In this document: positions 31,712 through 48,662 of the stretch, piece after piece
Position numbering within the stretch: the first letter of the stretch is position 1
Layout: every line of letters begins with the position of its first letter
Assembly (NCBI GenBank): GCA_002099365.1
Contig: MSED01000003.1
Location: forward strand, 1,488,001-1,552,000
Source of the DNA: Phialophora verrucosa
Lineage: Eukaryota; Ascomycota; Eurotiomycetes; Chaetothyriales; Herpotrichiellaceae
Length of the DNA stretch: 64,000 nt
Reading direction: 5' to 3'
Program-made: the position numbers and the translations under genes
Notes under the pieces: model-generated
Told to the model about the DNA's origin: nothing
The model's database searches: none
Seen by the model: only the letters and a program-made list of their open reading frames with translations

Positions 31712-34700
31712 ATGGGGGCCGCTCGGCGCTCGTCCAGGTCTGCGACTGCTTCCAAAGGTTCGTAGAAACCGCAGTCTTTCTTGCTTGACATCCTGCTGAC
31801 AACGCCTACAGCCTCGAAAGTCGCCACACAAATGCCATCCCCTGCAGATAGCAAACCCCCGATCAAGAGATCCAATACCCGAAGTCGAGGTCGTACCACT
31901 GCAACCAAGCTCCTCGAGATCCCTAATTCTGATGAGGATGACGAGATCCTCGATTCTCGGCCACTCTCTGAAGGTACCTTCCAAGGAGTGTATATCCCGA
32001 AGAAGGATGTGACTCCCATAACCAGCCGAGGAGTAAAACCCGAGTCTACTGCCCCCTCGTCCGTGGCCGACTCGATGGATTCTCTCTCTAACTATGAGAC
32101 CCCTGGCACAAGCACCGTCCCGACTCCAGACCCTGTCACGTCGAAGGCTAAGGTCAGCGCTACGGCCAGGGCTCTCCAGTTGCAGTCGTCCAAGTTTGCT
32201 CTAGGCGGACAGAGTCGAGCTGCTCGAAAACGAAAGAATGCGGACGACGAAGACTATCACGACTCTGATGCAAAGATAGCTGCTAAATTGCAGGAAGAAG
32301 AGTACAACATGGTGGTCGACTCTGAGGATACCGATGAGCTGCCTTTGTCCAAGCGCCCTCGGATTGCCCGGACATATGCTACCAACAACGACACAACCGA
32401 TACTGATGATGACATGCCGCTTGCGAGCACCCGTCGGCCCTACAACAGACTCCCTATCCACACTAGCAATCCAGTCCCAGCTGCTCCTCTTGCCGGTGCT
32501 TCACTCGAAGACTCGGAGCTTTCGTCTGTTGCCGACAGTGAAATGCAGAACTTCATCGATTCGTCCGTTAGCGACACCGGAACGCAGGACTTCATTGATT
32601 CTGGCCTGTCAAGTGTCTCAGGAGAGGATAGTGACGATGCTGATGACGACCCTCTATCTGCACCGCCATCTAGATTTGCTGGAGTCAGATCTACGTTTAA
32701 ACGCCGACGCGGGCGAGCTTCCCATTCTCTCCAATGGGACCAATTGACCGAGGAGGAGAAATTGGACTACTTCAATCCTCAGAGGCGACGTCAGATTAGG
32801 GAACGTAAGAAACTGGAGAAAGCACACCCAGAGATCAAGACTATGTGGACTGAGCTCGAAAAGGAACCGCGAATTATTCCTGTCCAAGCACCTCAGCCTT
32901 CTGGTATCACCCGCAAGCTGAAGCCATTCCAGCTTGAAGGTCTGGACTGGATGATGAAGCAAGAAAAGTCCAAGTGGGCAGGTGGTCTTCTCGGTGACGA
33001 GATGGGAATGGGTAAGACGATACAGGCTGTCAGCTTGATTATGTCCGATTATCCCGCCAAAGCTCCCAGTCTCGTTGTCGTGCCACCCGTTGCGCTCATG
33101 CAGTGGCAATCTGAGATGAAAGAGTACACCGATGGGAAATTGAAGGTCCTCATCTACCATATCTCCGCCAATCCCAAATGCAAAAACATGAAGACCAAGG
33201 ACTTGAAGCAGTACGATGTTATCATGGTCTCCTACTCCGGCCTGGAGTCCATGTACCGAAAAGAAGAGAAGGGTTGGAATCGTGGGGGCGGGCTCGTCAA
33301 AGAGGACAGTGTGCTACATTCCATCAAGTTTCACCGCTTGATCCTCGACGAAGCTCATAGCATCAAGTCCCGCACTACAGGTGTTGCCAGAGCCTGCTTC
33401 GCGCTGAAGGCCAACTACAAGTGGTGTCTGTCAGGTACGCCGGTCCAGAACCGCATCGGCGAGTTCTTCTCCCTCCTTCGGTTCTTGGAGATCAAACCTT
33501 TTTCTTGCTACTTCTGCAAAGCGTGTAAATGTCACCAGCTGCATTGGTCTCAGGATGAATCAAAGCGATGCACATCGTGCAAACACAGTGGCTTTAACCA
33601 TGTCTCTGTTTTCAACCAGGAGATTCTCAATCCGATCACTCAAGCAGAGAACAAGCAGCTGAGGAAGGCCGGCCTGGACAAACTGCGCCTCATCACTGAC
33701 CGCATCATGCTGCGACGCATGAAGAAAGACCACACATCATCTATGGAACTACCACCCAAGGAAATTGTCATCCACAATGAGTTCTTTGGGGAGATTGAAC
33801 GCGACTTTTCTCAAAGCATCATGTCCAACTCGACCCGCAAATTTGACACTTACGTTGCCCAGGGGGTCATGCTCAACAACTACGCCAACATCTTTGGTCT
33901 GATCATGCAAATGAGACAAGTCGCCAACCATCCTGACCTGATCCTTCGCAAGAACGCCGAAGGTGGTCAGAACGTGCTTGTCTGCTGCATCTGCGACGAA
34001 CCCGCCGAAGAAGCCATCCGCTCACGCTGCCGCCACGAGTTTTGTCGGCAGTGCGCCAAATCCTACGTCCAGTCTTTCGCTGGTAGTATCAACGGAAGTA
34101 CCGAAGCCGACGCAGATTGTCCGCGCTGCCACATCCCTCTGGTGATAGACTGGGACCAGCCCGAAATCGAGCAGGATGAGGAAAAGGTCAAGAAGTCGTC
34201 CATCATCAACCGCATTAAGATGGAGGACTGGACCAGCTCTACCAAGATTGAGATGTTGGTTTATGACCTGTACAAGTTGCGCAGCAAGAAGCAGACCCAC
34301 AAGAGTATTGTCTTCTCACAGTTCACCTCGATGTTGCAGCTTGTACAGTGGCGCTTGCAGAAGTCTGGTTTCTCGACTGTGTTGCTGGATGGAAGCATGA
34401 CTCCGGCGCAGCGGCAGAAGTCGATCGAGCATTTCATGGACAACGTCGACGTTGAAGTGTTCCTTGTTTCGCTCAAGGCTGGTGGTGTGGCATTGAACCT
34501 GACTGAGGCCAGCAGGGTGTTCATTATCGATCCGTAAGTTCTGTCCCTGGCCCCTTTTTCGTCTTGTGACCATTACTGACGCTAAATTCTTTTACAGATG
34601 GTGGAACCCAGCTGCTGAATGGCAGTCTGCAGATCGATGCCATCGTATCGGGCAACGTCGCCCCTGCAAGATCACCCGGCTTTGTATCGAAGACTCGGTT

Positions 34701-34826
34701 GAGTCGAGAATGGTGCTGCTCCAAGAGAAGAAGGCGAACATGATCAATGGCACAGTCAACAATGATCAGGTCGCCCTGGACAAGTTGACTCCCGAGGACA
34801 TGCAGTTTTTGTTCCGCGGGACTTGA
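31712..34826 (+). CDS. RAD16: DNA repair protein RAD16 (SNF2 ATPase with RING finger)
   Basis: Exons 31712-31757, 31812-34533 and 34598-34826; 998 residues. The N-terminal 330 residues are acidic and disordered. The SNF2 ATPase follows: [14 protein letters not shown] (Walker A, about 412-420), [11 protein letters not shown] (DEAH box, about 525) and [13 protein letters not shown] cysteine-rich insert ([11 protein letters not shown] and CTSCKHSG) and a RING finger ([30 protein letters not shown]; about 738-790) interrupt the two lobes. The C-terminal lobe includes [11 protein letters not shown] and [15 protein letters not shown]16 is the motor and E3 subunit of the RAD7-RAD16 GG-NER complex. 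The last intron separates IIDP and WWNPA, restored in frame by splicing. Confidence 0.96.
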
Positions 34827-35967
34827 GTTGGCGTCGTAGGCATTCATCAGGGACTAGTGTAGCCTCTGATATGCTAGGAGATGTACATTATGGCAATGAT
34901 GTCGTGGTGCACGGGCAAATTTTCCCAGCGGGTCACGAATCAGGACAATTATGAGTTTGATGCGTGGCACGACGATCCATCCTTTGGAGGCATGTTGTTC
35001 TTCCCTGAGCATACTTAGCGAGTCAGCAGGCTGCTGTGGTTGAGGTCGTATCTTCGGCCGAGTCTGACGCCTCGCAGGAGAACTCAAGCAGAGTTGCGCC
35101 TCAAAAGCAGGGTTCCTGTACCACAAAAAAATTACAAGAATACACAGCATCAGAAAGAGATCAGTCTTTTTCATGCGTAGCCTAGTGCACCAGAGTCAGT
35201 GGTCAGCCATTACAATGCACGCGAGTCGTGTCACTCGGAGGCAGTCGACGAGGCCAAGGACGAAGGTTCGGCTGGTAACGCCGTGATCTCCTCACATCAC
35301 CGGATCGGACCCATGCCCGTACTGTGTACAGGCAATCCAAAAGTCGTGCGGTGTACGCTGGCTGTTTTTGCATATGCGTGTCCCGTTGATACTCGAGCGT
35401 CAGAACTCAAACCAAATCTAGTGTCAGTGTAGCAGCGCTGAAGAAGACGCAGAATTGGTGTCGAGGACAGTGAGTGCTCTTGTGCTTTGAGATCTTCCTT
35501 GAGTAAGATAGTCGATCAGCCATCGATCGCCGACACAATCTATCAAAGACTTCAGCGTCATGTTGACTGTCACTGTATTGAGACTTTCAGCACGGAGTAT
35601 TGGCAAGATGGTGGATGTGGCTGTTATTATGCCTAATCCTGCTTCTCCAGCCCATCTCTGGGCGGCAAACTGGCATGAGCAGCCCGGGACACCCCCCCCC
35701 CTCCCTTCCCCCCTCACGTGTCGTTGCGCTGCTGGAAGGCTTTCCTTTTCGTGGTCATAATGACCGACTCGAATTATTTTCCCCGCCGAATGGGAGGCGC
35801 CCTTCGCATGTCAACGTCCCACATCGGACCCGTGGCCGAGAACAGCCCATCCCATCCTTACTCACCGGCTCACCGATAGAAATATGAAAGACCGATAAAC
35901 CTCGCCCTTGTCGTTGTGTGTGCCGCGGGAGCGACCTTGAGGCTTATCGTCGGGCCTTTTCTGCACC
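34827..35967. other. intergenic, 1.14 kb
   Basis: Between the RAD16 stop and the flavoprotein start. It includes a run of C residues near 35690-35712 and a 106-codon minus-strand frame (34854-35174) whose N-terminus is hydrophobic but which I could not tie to a family. No gene is called. Confidence 0.35.
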
Positions 35968-37551
35968 ATGAGCTCAGACAAGTCGTACCTCATCGTAGGG
36001 GCTGGCGTCTTCGGCGTATCGACCGCCTATCACTTAATCAAGAAATATCCCACCGCATCAGTCACGATCGTCGACAGAGATGCCTACGATGCAGATAGCC
36101 GCGTGGCTGCGTCGTGGGACTGGAATAAAGTCGTGCGCGCCGACTACGACGACATAGTCTACTGCCGGCTGGGTCTCGAAGCACAAGACATTTTCGAGTC
36201 CGACCCGCTGTGGAAGCCGTATTTCCACAAGACGGGCATCTTCTGGATCTGCCGCAGCGACTACGCCCAGGAAGTCATCGACAACTACAGGAAGCTTGGG
36301 CGGAAAGCCGATCTCCAAGCGCTGCCCATCGAGGAGGCGCGGAAGCTGTACGGCGGCCTGTTCGAGGACGCCGACTACACGGACGTCAAGGAGGTGTTGG
36401 TCAACAGGACCAGCGGCTGGGGAGCCGCCGGTGATTGCTTGCGCGCCGTCACTAAGAAGGCCATCGAGTTGGGTGTCAAGTATGTGACCGCGGAAGTTTC
36501 GACCTTGCTGGTAGAAGGCGGTCGCTGCATCGGAGTCAAGACATCGACAGGACGGAGCCTGAGGGCTTCCCACGTTATCCTCAGCACGGGCGCCTATACC
36601 CCTAAGCTGCTGGAGTTGAGTGCCCAGAGCACTGGGAAACCAGCCCTACGAGCCGAAGACAGGATCGTGGCCGGTGGGATCACGACGGGGATGACGAAAC
36701 TGGACGATGCGAGTTACGGTCGATTCGCCGCCATGCCCGTCGGTGTCCAGGGGTATACTCCCACTGCAGGTACGATGCGATACGATACCGATCCGTGACT
36801 TCAATTTACCCCCCCTCTCCGTCAATTCTCTGCAACCCTATCGCAATCGCAATAGTGTTGCTGTCCTGTGATGCTGACATCTCGTGTAGGCCCCTTCATC
36901 GGCAGTCTCCCGCCCACCCCGGACAGAGAGCTCAAATGGTGGGGCCAGACGATCTTCAAGAACACCCACGAAGTGGTGCCCGGTCGGTTCATCTCCGCGC
37001 CGCCTGCCCAGCCAGACTACGCGCAGTGGGAGGTCTCGGGCCGGCTGAAGGAGGACATCAACCACGCGAACAACGTCTTCTACGGCAGGAAGGGCGCGAC
37101 GTGGAAGATGGAGAAGCATCGCATCTGCTGGTAAGAAGGTTTTGCCCTACTCCCCTCTGCGTGAAAGTCTGGATACACGGACCCAGAAACGACGCACTCC
37201 TTATCCAAATTATATTAAACTAACGTCTAATTTACGGTCAAAAGGGACGCATTCACCTCGTCGGGCGACTTCATCATCTCCCCCCACGCGGCGGCGCAGG
37301 GTCTCTACGTCGCGGCGTGCGGATCCTTCCACGGCTTCAAGTTCTTCCCCGTGCTAGGCAAGTACGTCGTCCAGATGCTCGAGGGCGAACTGTCGCCCGA
37401 GTTGAAGGAGAAATGGGCCTGGGATCGCGAGCGGCCGGACCCGGCCCTCTTTGCGGATTTCCCGAGATTCGAAATGAAGGACCTGATCGAGGACGGCAAG
37501 GAGAAGACGACGACGACGACGTCTCAAGGGCAGTTGAGAGCAAAGTTGTAA
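35968..37551 (+). CDS. FAD-dependent amine oxidase (sarcosine/saccharopine-oxidase-like), PTS1
   Basis: Exons 35968-36769, 36890-37130 and 37245-37551; 449 residues. DAO-family flavoprotein: IVGAGVFGVSTAYHL (GxGxxG, residues 9-14) and VILSTGAYTP. Near the C-terminus, KHRICWDAF carries a candidate flavin-linking Cys, followed by GDFIISPH and GSFHGFKFFPVLG. This matches the fungal monomeric sarcosine oxidase/L-saccharopine oxidase/fructosyl-amine oxidase group, which oxidises secondary amines and releases H2O2. The C-terminus is AKL, a canonical peroxisomal PTS1, fitting peroxide production. It shares the region with a dimethylglycine dehydrogenase-like and a Rieske oxygenase gene, which favours sarcosine or a related N-methyl amine as substrate; this is inference. 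Confidence 0.82.
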
Positions 37552-39663
37552 TGATGGCGTTTCAAAGTACATAAGCGTTGGGGTCATGCTACGGGGTATG
37601 TATTTAATGGCGATGATATGACACGGGTTTCACGCAGCCTACGACGGACACGTCCCGAGAAAGAGTCTCCATCACTCCAGGGATTCATGTGTCGTCCTTG
37701 TCTCTAGAGTATCGGGGAGATACTTGGGAATCTACGCGCATACATCCCGGTGACGACTACGCGCCAGGCGCTGAGCGGTGGTATTGCATTCGACATTCTC
37801 CCTTTCAAGTCCCTGCGTGCCACAGCCCCAGGGGACCGACCGGCTTGCATCATTTCGTAGCCCAGGATGCTCACCGCTCAGGATGCCTCGATCTTCAGCT
37901 ACCCGTTGGGTCGATTGGGTGGTCGGCAAGGTCGAGCGAGCCCCGAATGCGTATCCTTCTTTCCTTCCTGACTTCCTTAATTCCGTCCCTCCAGTGTATG
38001 ATGCATCCAGACCGTGTCCATCGTGGTGGATCGATGACTCAATTTGGCCAGCGACCCTCCATCGAGTCGCGAACTGTGCGCCGGGAAATCAGTGGCGCGG
38101 AGATCCCAGGACAAACGTCGCACCTCAGATAAGGTCAACGGCCTGCCCCAACGGCCTTGCAATGGATCTCGATACTCCTTTCGGACTAGACCATGCGTGC
38201 GTCTCCGGAAGCGATACTCCACTTTCCATTTTCCCTCAGATCACACCCTTGCATCCCCCATCGATCAGCCAGGCCGGGACTGGGGTATGTAGCATGCAAC
38301 CCTGTACGCGCATCGTCCACACGAAGAGAGCACATGCCTCCTGACGACGCATAAACAAGCGCATGATTCCTCCCCACCGTTAGATCCAATGTCGAGTAAG
38401 ACGCAACATCCAAAAAAAGAGTCGGCCTCTGCGATAACGCAAGTTCAAAAGTTAGAGTTTCCACTCCTTCCGCAGTGGGATGTCGGCCCGCCTGTCCATC
38501 GCTTTTTGCCACCCGTTGATTGCTTGCCGCCGGCCATGCAATCACCACGACGAGGGATCGGTTTGCCTGCTCTGGTTGATTGCATGATGCCGTGTTCATT
38601 GGGAAGTGATGGTTCCGGGAAAGGTAGAGGAAGGAGGTAAGTACGTAAGTGAGTGCAACCCGTGGTCATCGGGAATTGCTCACTCGCTGCACCACGTCCT
38701 GCAACGAATTGTAAATGAAGTCAATCTTACCGTGAAGGCAGTTTGGCACGGGCGGCCCCTTTCGAGCCCGGACATTACAACCGCTCGGACTTGCCACGTC
38801 AGTCCTCTTCGCGCGGTGAAATGCAGTAGCAGTCATTCATTCCTGGTTCGGGTGCATTGTCTGCCAGAGGGAGTCGGCTTCGGACAGCCAACTGCCATCT
38901 CCTGACGGGTACCCTTTGTTGGCGAGCACCCAAGGGAGGTCGAGAAGTGGTTCACTCCTCGCCGACGCCTTCTAGGGACGCCACTGATCGAAGATTGAGG
39001 TCCCCCCGTTTCACGGGCAGGGAAAGGTGGTATGGTCTGGTGTGACTCCGTAAGGTATGGTATGCTATGGCCTGTTTGCCAGCACGGTTTCCGTCTCTTT
39101 CCATGCAAATTTCTTCCTTGCTTGCCTGTACCTACCTGCCTTGCCTCTTACATACCTCGTGTCGTGGTGACGGCTTTTCGAATATAGAAGGAAGTAGAGT
39201 CTTTCTGAACCTCGTACTCGAACTCGAACTTGATAATCACCTGGCTTTTCGGATCGTTCGCATGCCGCGCGGCATGAAAGGAGGAGTCGGTGTCGAGCCG
39301 CTGGACGTGAAGGGCCTGGTGCCTGATCTCCATCCCCATGCCTTCCTTCCCCCTCTTCGGCCTCGCGCGGTGGTGAAGGCGAGGGCGAGGGCGAGAGCCC
39401 CATGACGGAAGATACGACGTGCGTGGGACGGCACATGTACCAGAAGATTGCTTTCCACAGAATTCGATGCCTCGCGTTTCGACTCTGCTTTGCGACCCCT
39501 TCTTAATGTCACTGTATTAATCCAACGATTCCGTTCGACCAAGGAAACACAGTGCTTTGGGTATAGCATTTCGTACTGGGTATGCTCCGTGTCGATTCGA
39601 ACACGAATAAGGCGTGCTGCGTTGATAGATGTACTAATGCATTCTATTCGTCGGCGTCAAATT
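37552..39663. other. intergenic, about 2.1 kb
   Basis: No recognisable coding region on either strand; only short unrelated frames. The 3' end of the flavoprotein transcript is at the left. Confidence 0.4.
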
Positions 39664-40035
39664 CGATGTAGTGCTGAAAATGTCGCGCGGGTAGAACCAC
39701 TGTGTCGGTTTGCACATATGCGTTGGAAATGACGCTTAGGGTGAGGCGGATAGGAGGCGCTACTTTCGGCTGGGAGCTGATTCGCATTGGATTTGTTGAG
39801 GTGAACATGTCACAATGGATACATCGGTTTAAGTATGTCGCACAGGAAATGATGCCCAGGGGGAAGGAGGACGGAAGTAAAGATGCTGGTTTCGAGTATG
39901 CTATCGACTGCGAGCGGATGTGCCATGGTCTTGTCGAGGTGAAAATGTCGCATTGGTTTCATCAATCGAATATGTCGCTTTGGAAATCTTACTTCGGAGA
40001 AGGGTGTTGCTTTCGGCTGAGTGCTGACTGCCATA
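39664..40035 (+). repeat. three diverged tandem repeats carrying an open frame
   Basis: Three imperfect copies, each containing an atgtcR block (starting at 39680, 39807 and 39945; periods 127 and 138 bp). Copies two and three align over about 66 bp without gaps from gttgaggtgaacatgtca to the ggaaat block. Copies one and three also share a later block, ctactttcggctgggagctga versus ttgctttcggctgagtgctga. A 112-codon plus-strand frame (39702-40040) runs through all copies and encodes related pieces such as FVEVNMSQWIHRF and LVEVKMSHWFHQS. I know no such protein family. Confidence 0.65.
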
Positions 40036-40270
40036 AATGATGTTTTCGAGTACATGAAGATCCATGCGACTGTCAAATCCCTAGAGATGGTCAATATTGC
40101 AATCTTGCAAACTATGGAAACGATCAGCGAAGCTTCAAGCCAGTCTTCGAGCGTGGTAGCCCGGTTAATTTCAACTCTTTCCCAGGCAAAGAAACCCACA
40201 AGCCTATTAACGCCACATCTCTCGCGCGTTTTCTCGAAGGCGCAGCCGACGGCATTCCCGACATCGCGTA

Positions 40271-44274
<4,004 letters not shown>

Positions 44275-45594
44275 ATGTTACCATTTCTGGGCTACCTTGG
44301 TCTCGGTGGTGCTTCCACAAGCAACAAGAATGAGTCGGCTTCATCCGTCAGGGCGCTACCGGCCTCATGGTATACCTCGGAAGAGATGTACGAGCTCGAA
44401 CGTCGAGCTATATTCTCCCGGAAGTGGATGATGATCACACACCAGCTCAGACTCAAGCAGCCTGGCGACTACCTGCGGTACAGCGTGGCAGGCTTCCAGT
44501 TTGTGTTGTGCAAAGATCGGGAAGGTAAAATCAATGGATTCCACAATGTCTGCCGACATCGAGCTTTCCCCGTGGTGACCCAAGATTCCGGCCAGGCCAA
44601 GATCTTCTCCTGCCTTTATCACGGCTGGTCGTATGGTCTGAACGGCAAGCTCGCAAAGGCACCTGGCTACCAGGACCTTCCCGACTTCGACAAGACCAAG
44701 AACAGCCTCTTCCCCATCCACATCCACATTGACCGGAACGGCTTCATCTGGGTGAACCTCGACGCCAAGCCGGAGCCCGAGATCGCCTGGTCCGACGAAT
44801 TCGACGGCGTTGAGAACCTCCCTCGCTACGACGGCGTCAACTGGGACGACTTCGAATACGACCACAGCTGGGAAATGGAAGGAGCCTACAACTGGAAGAT
44901 CGCAGCCGACAACTACAACGAATGCTACCACTGCAAAACAGTCCATCCAGACATCCCCGCCATCGCTGACTTGACCTCCTACTCGGTCGACACGGAAGCC
45001 GGCACCATCTTGCACAACCCAGGAACAAAGCCGGAACAAGCAGCCGCCGGCCTGACTGTGGCCCCGACGTATTTCTTCCCCAACAACTCCATGACCATCA
45101 CGTAAGTATCTGCAATCATCTATTCTGTTTGATCTGTGATGCAGCATCAGCTAACATGTTCTCCCCAAAGGCCACACTTCTTCTACACCCAACGATTTGT
45201 GCCCGTCTCCCCCGGCAAAACAATAATGCAATACGAAGTATACCGCAACCTCAAGTCGCCCATCGAAGACTTCAAGAACATCGACGCCATCTACAAGCGC
45301 GTCATGAAAGAGGACAAATACCTCTGCGACCTGACCCAACGGAACTTACTTGCCGGCGTGTTCGTGAACGGCGAAATGCACCCCAAGATGGAGAAGGGAC
45401 CGTTGTATTTCCAACAGCGGTGCCGCGAGATCGTGCAGGAGCATTGGAAGAAAGAAACGGCGGAGAAGAGGGAGATCTGGCCCGCGAGGCAGCGCCTACC
45501 TGGCGATGGCAGTGCCATGGTCACGGGGAAAGATCTCGACTTCTGTTCCGGCCTTGCCTGCGACTCGGGCAGTAAGGCACAATTGGCGTGGTGA
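44275..45594 (+). CDS. Rieske non-heme iron oxygenase (choline/glycine-betaine monooxygenase-like)
   Basis: Exons 44275-45101 and 45171-45594; 416 residues. Start chosen at the second in-frame ATG (44275), which gives MLPFLGYLGLGG. Rieske [2Fe-2S] ligands: Cys93 and His95 in CRHRAFP, Cys113 and His116 in CLYHGWSYG. Mononuclear iron region: DNYNECYHCKTVHP (His219, His224), with a late acidic residue in EDKYLCDL. This matches the RO alpha-subunit group containing plant choline monooxygenase and bacterial glycine-betaine demethylase GbcA. Such enzymes need a separate reductase, not seen here. Its divergent neighbour is dimethylglycine dehydrogenase-like, so betaine demethylation to dimethylglycine is the best guess; choline oxidation is the main alternative. 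Confidence 0.88.
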
Positions 45595-47171
45595 GTTAGA
45601 TTTCTGTCGTGCGCGGCAGATTAATGCACGTGCCATGTTCCTAGATTGTCTTCACAATGAGGCACTGCATTGCGGGAGGAGTTTCTGTTGTACCGGTCTG
45701 GAGATATGCTTACCTCACACTTGCTTGGATATTCAGCTTGGGACAAGATAGGATATGACATGATAGGTGTATCATGCGAGTCGCATTGAGCAGCGCACAA
45801 CGAATGAATATGTACTCGACTTGAGTTTATGTTCTCTTTACTTGACATATACATTCTTCACCTTCCTTCTCTCCAACTTGTCTCTTCAACGAGACGGGGC
45901 GAGACGACAAGCAACGCGACGTGACGTGACGTGGCATGACGTGACAGGCGCAACCTCGAGCACCAGAGCGCCGGGCACTAATAATACCACGACGATTCCA
46001 TGACGCATAGGGCTGAGCGAGGCTGAACTCAACAAAGGGGTCCCGGGTCCGGGACATCTCAACATGCCAGACGCGGCAGTCAATCTCCGGCGGGTAAGTA
46101 CAGTATCCATCCGTCTACCCCCTGCACATACCACGCAAGGTCTACAGTCTACATCGTTTAAGCTGACTCAATCGTATGGCGCCATAGCCTCCTCCGTCTC
46201 GTCTTGTCGACGCGCAACCATCCGGATGAGCGCGAGCCAAGAGCGCGCGTGTATATGGGGTAGGCACACTTGATCGACTCTACCTGTACAGACAGTTCCA
46301 CACAGTGTACGACCAGTCTCCTCGAAGCGGAGCCGGGCTGAGATGGGCTGAGATGGGCTGGTGGGACGACTCCGAGAGATCGGCCGACCATTCCCACGGG
46401 GCTTGCATTTGCCGTTCCTGGTACGTGGATCGGGGTGGCCTATGAATGGCATGGAATACGTTGTGCACCCGTCGTGAACATGTAATGCCTATAGGGTAAG
46501 ATAGGGAGGGATGGAACGAAGGAAGGGAAAGGCTATATCCGAGTATAGTCCTCGAAGGCCGGCCTGAGTTCAAAAGACAATCAGTGGGTCAATCAGTCAA
46601 TCAGTCTGAACCCTTCAAGCAACGCCTGAGCAGTAGTACATATCGACGACGAGACAAGGCATGCCAAAACGGCGACGAAACGGATATTCAATGTCACAGC
46701 TCGTGCAGAAGACACGGCCAGTCATACACGACGCAACTGCGACTGCTTTCCAAAGGACAAGAGAGCCACTCAACAATTCAATCACAATAACAGCCATTGG
46801 AGATGGCCCTGTTCTTCTCATCAGTTTCATTGAATTACTCAGTCTGACCCAAGGCGCAGATGGCCTCGTAGTATACCAGCCCAGGTAAGAAAATGAATGC
46901 AAAGCTCATGACCACCTTCGAAGTTCGTCTTCGTTCATCATCTAAGTTCATTGGACGTCGACAGTACCATGCATACGCACCTCCAAGTGCTCGCCAACGT
47001 AACCCGACGGAAAATAAACAATTGTCACAAAATCTGGTCTAATAGGTATTGTGTTCTGGCCATGGCACGCAGGTTCGCAACATAACACAACACAAGCAGC
47101 CGGTCCTTGGAATCCTCATCTTTCACCAATCCAACCATCAAAAAAGTAGCTCTTCTTTGAGGCCGGCGGCT
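45595..47171. other. intergenic, 1.6 kb
   Basis: Between two 3' ends (Rieske gene and PREG-like gene). It has short direct repeats (tgagatgggc twice near 46340; tcaatcag twice near 46590). No gene is recognised. Confidence 0.4.
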
Positions 47172-48662
47172 TCAAGAAGGAGGTGGCGCTGATGGTGCAT
47201 CAACCCTCGAGGACGATCCGCCACGCATGTACATACCCTCTCCAGCGCCGCCAGCGGAAGGAGGTGGTGAAACGGCGGAGCCACCTTGTTGCTGCTGCTC
47301 GATACTCTGTTGTTGTGCAAGTAGCTCTCGGGCATAGAACTCGACAAGCATGGTGCCGTAGGCTTCAAGTTCCTCTACCGGCACGGAAAGCCTAAAGTCA
47401 TTGAGAAGGAGGAATTGGAGCTCGAGATTATTGAGCTCGGCCAGTGGGAGACCTCCAACCTATAAGTCATACGTGTCAGCATCAGGACAAAGAAAGAGAG
47501 GCTTCAGTTAAGCTTTCACCCCGACGAAACGTACCTTGGCATATCTCGAATTGGTGTAGAAGACGTCCGAGAAGAACTTGCTGGCACACGTGACACCGGC
47601 GATTACAAGACGGTGGATATTGTAGCTGTCAACGACAAAAAATTGCGACAAGTCTTGTGTGCTGCCTTGCTGGGGAGTGGAAGTGGGGTTCTGCTGAGAC
47701 TGAGGTCGTGATTCTACTGGAGAGGCAGGGCTGCTAATGTCGTGATGCTCCTGCGGGCTGTCCACATGCATTGGCACAGGAGAGCGCGGAGTGGGCGTAG
47801 AAGACTCCGGGGCGGTGGCAGGTGAGTCGGGGGCCCGTCTTTGCCCGTCCGCTAGCAACCCCCGGTTGACCATCTCAGTCATGCGGTCGAAGTAGACCAG
47901 CAGGCTCAGGAAAACTTCATATGTGGTAGGACAGTACTTGTGAATCCTACTCAGGTAGCTCAGGATTGTTATTCCTGGAACGTTCTTGCCGTGGAAAGCC
48001 AGCACACAAGACGCGTGCGGGTTTAGGTGGCTCTGTTCCTCGGTGAGCGGAATGGGGCGATGATGCTCGTGTTGTCGGTCGTTGGTGGTGGTGATTTTCG
48101 TGAGAAGGCCTGCAACCATCTCGATGATGTCGGTAACTGGCATGGCACTGATTTCATACTGTTTTGCTGCATCGGAGAATGCGCCAGCTGGTCGCCCAGC
48201 CAGTCGAGGCCGGGCCAGATATTCCTCGCTCGCAAGGCTTCGGATGTGTGACAAATCTCTTAACTTTATGCGGCTCGGAGAACTCGCTTCGGACGCGCCC
48301 AAGGATCTGGTTGAACGGTATGTGGGTTGAAGACGCGGTGATGGTGGGGATTCTGCAATCACGGCTCGAGGATCACCAGTCAAGGGGAAGCCTGACTGGT
48401 CAAACCCACGGGCGTGTTGGTTCACGTTCTGAGGGTAGTATCGATGAGAGGAGGGAGGAGCGCTACCGGGTTCATGGCTGTGGGGGTTCGATATGGGAGT
48501 CGCCCGGTCTTCGGACGGCTCCTGGACTTGAGGGATATGTGAAGACGACGCGGTGTATCCTCTGGAGGGGTCGTCCCGAAGAGGATTGCTGTCGACCATC
48601 ATGCGGTGATAGGGATGCTGACCGAGTCCCGGCGCCACTTGGCTTATCACCAACGAGCCCAT
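47172..48662 (-). CDS. preg: Pho80/PREG-type cyclin
   Basis: Exons on the minus strand: 47535-48662 and 47172-47459; 471 residues. The N-terminal 170 residues are proline/serine-rich. The cyclin fold contains FHGKNVPGITILSYLSRIHK, CPTTYEVFLSLLVYFDRMTE and, after a low-complexity insert of about 75 residues, NIHRLVIAGVTCASKFF and RYAKVGGLPLAELNNLE. This pattern is typical of the Neurospora PREG/yeast Pho80 cyclin that, with a Pho85/PGOV kinase, represses phosphate-acquisition genes when phosphate is ample. The C-terminus has a Gln-rich stretch and a Pro/Ser/Gly-rich tail. Other Pho80-like cyclins (Pcl6/7) are possible. Confidence 0.85.

Noticed and set aside
34854..35174. 106-codon minus-strand frame with hydrophobic N-terminus (MKKTDLFLMLCILVIFLW)
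   Set aside because: Only the first 20 residues look protein-like, the rest has no pattern and no further exon was found. It could be a small membrane protein but is not supported enough.
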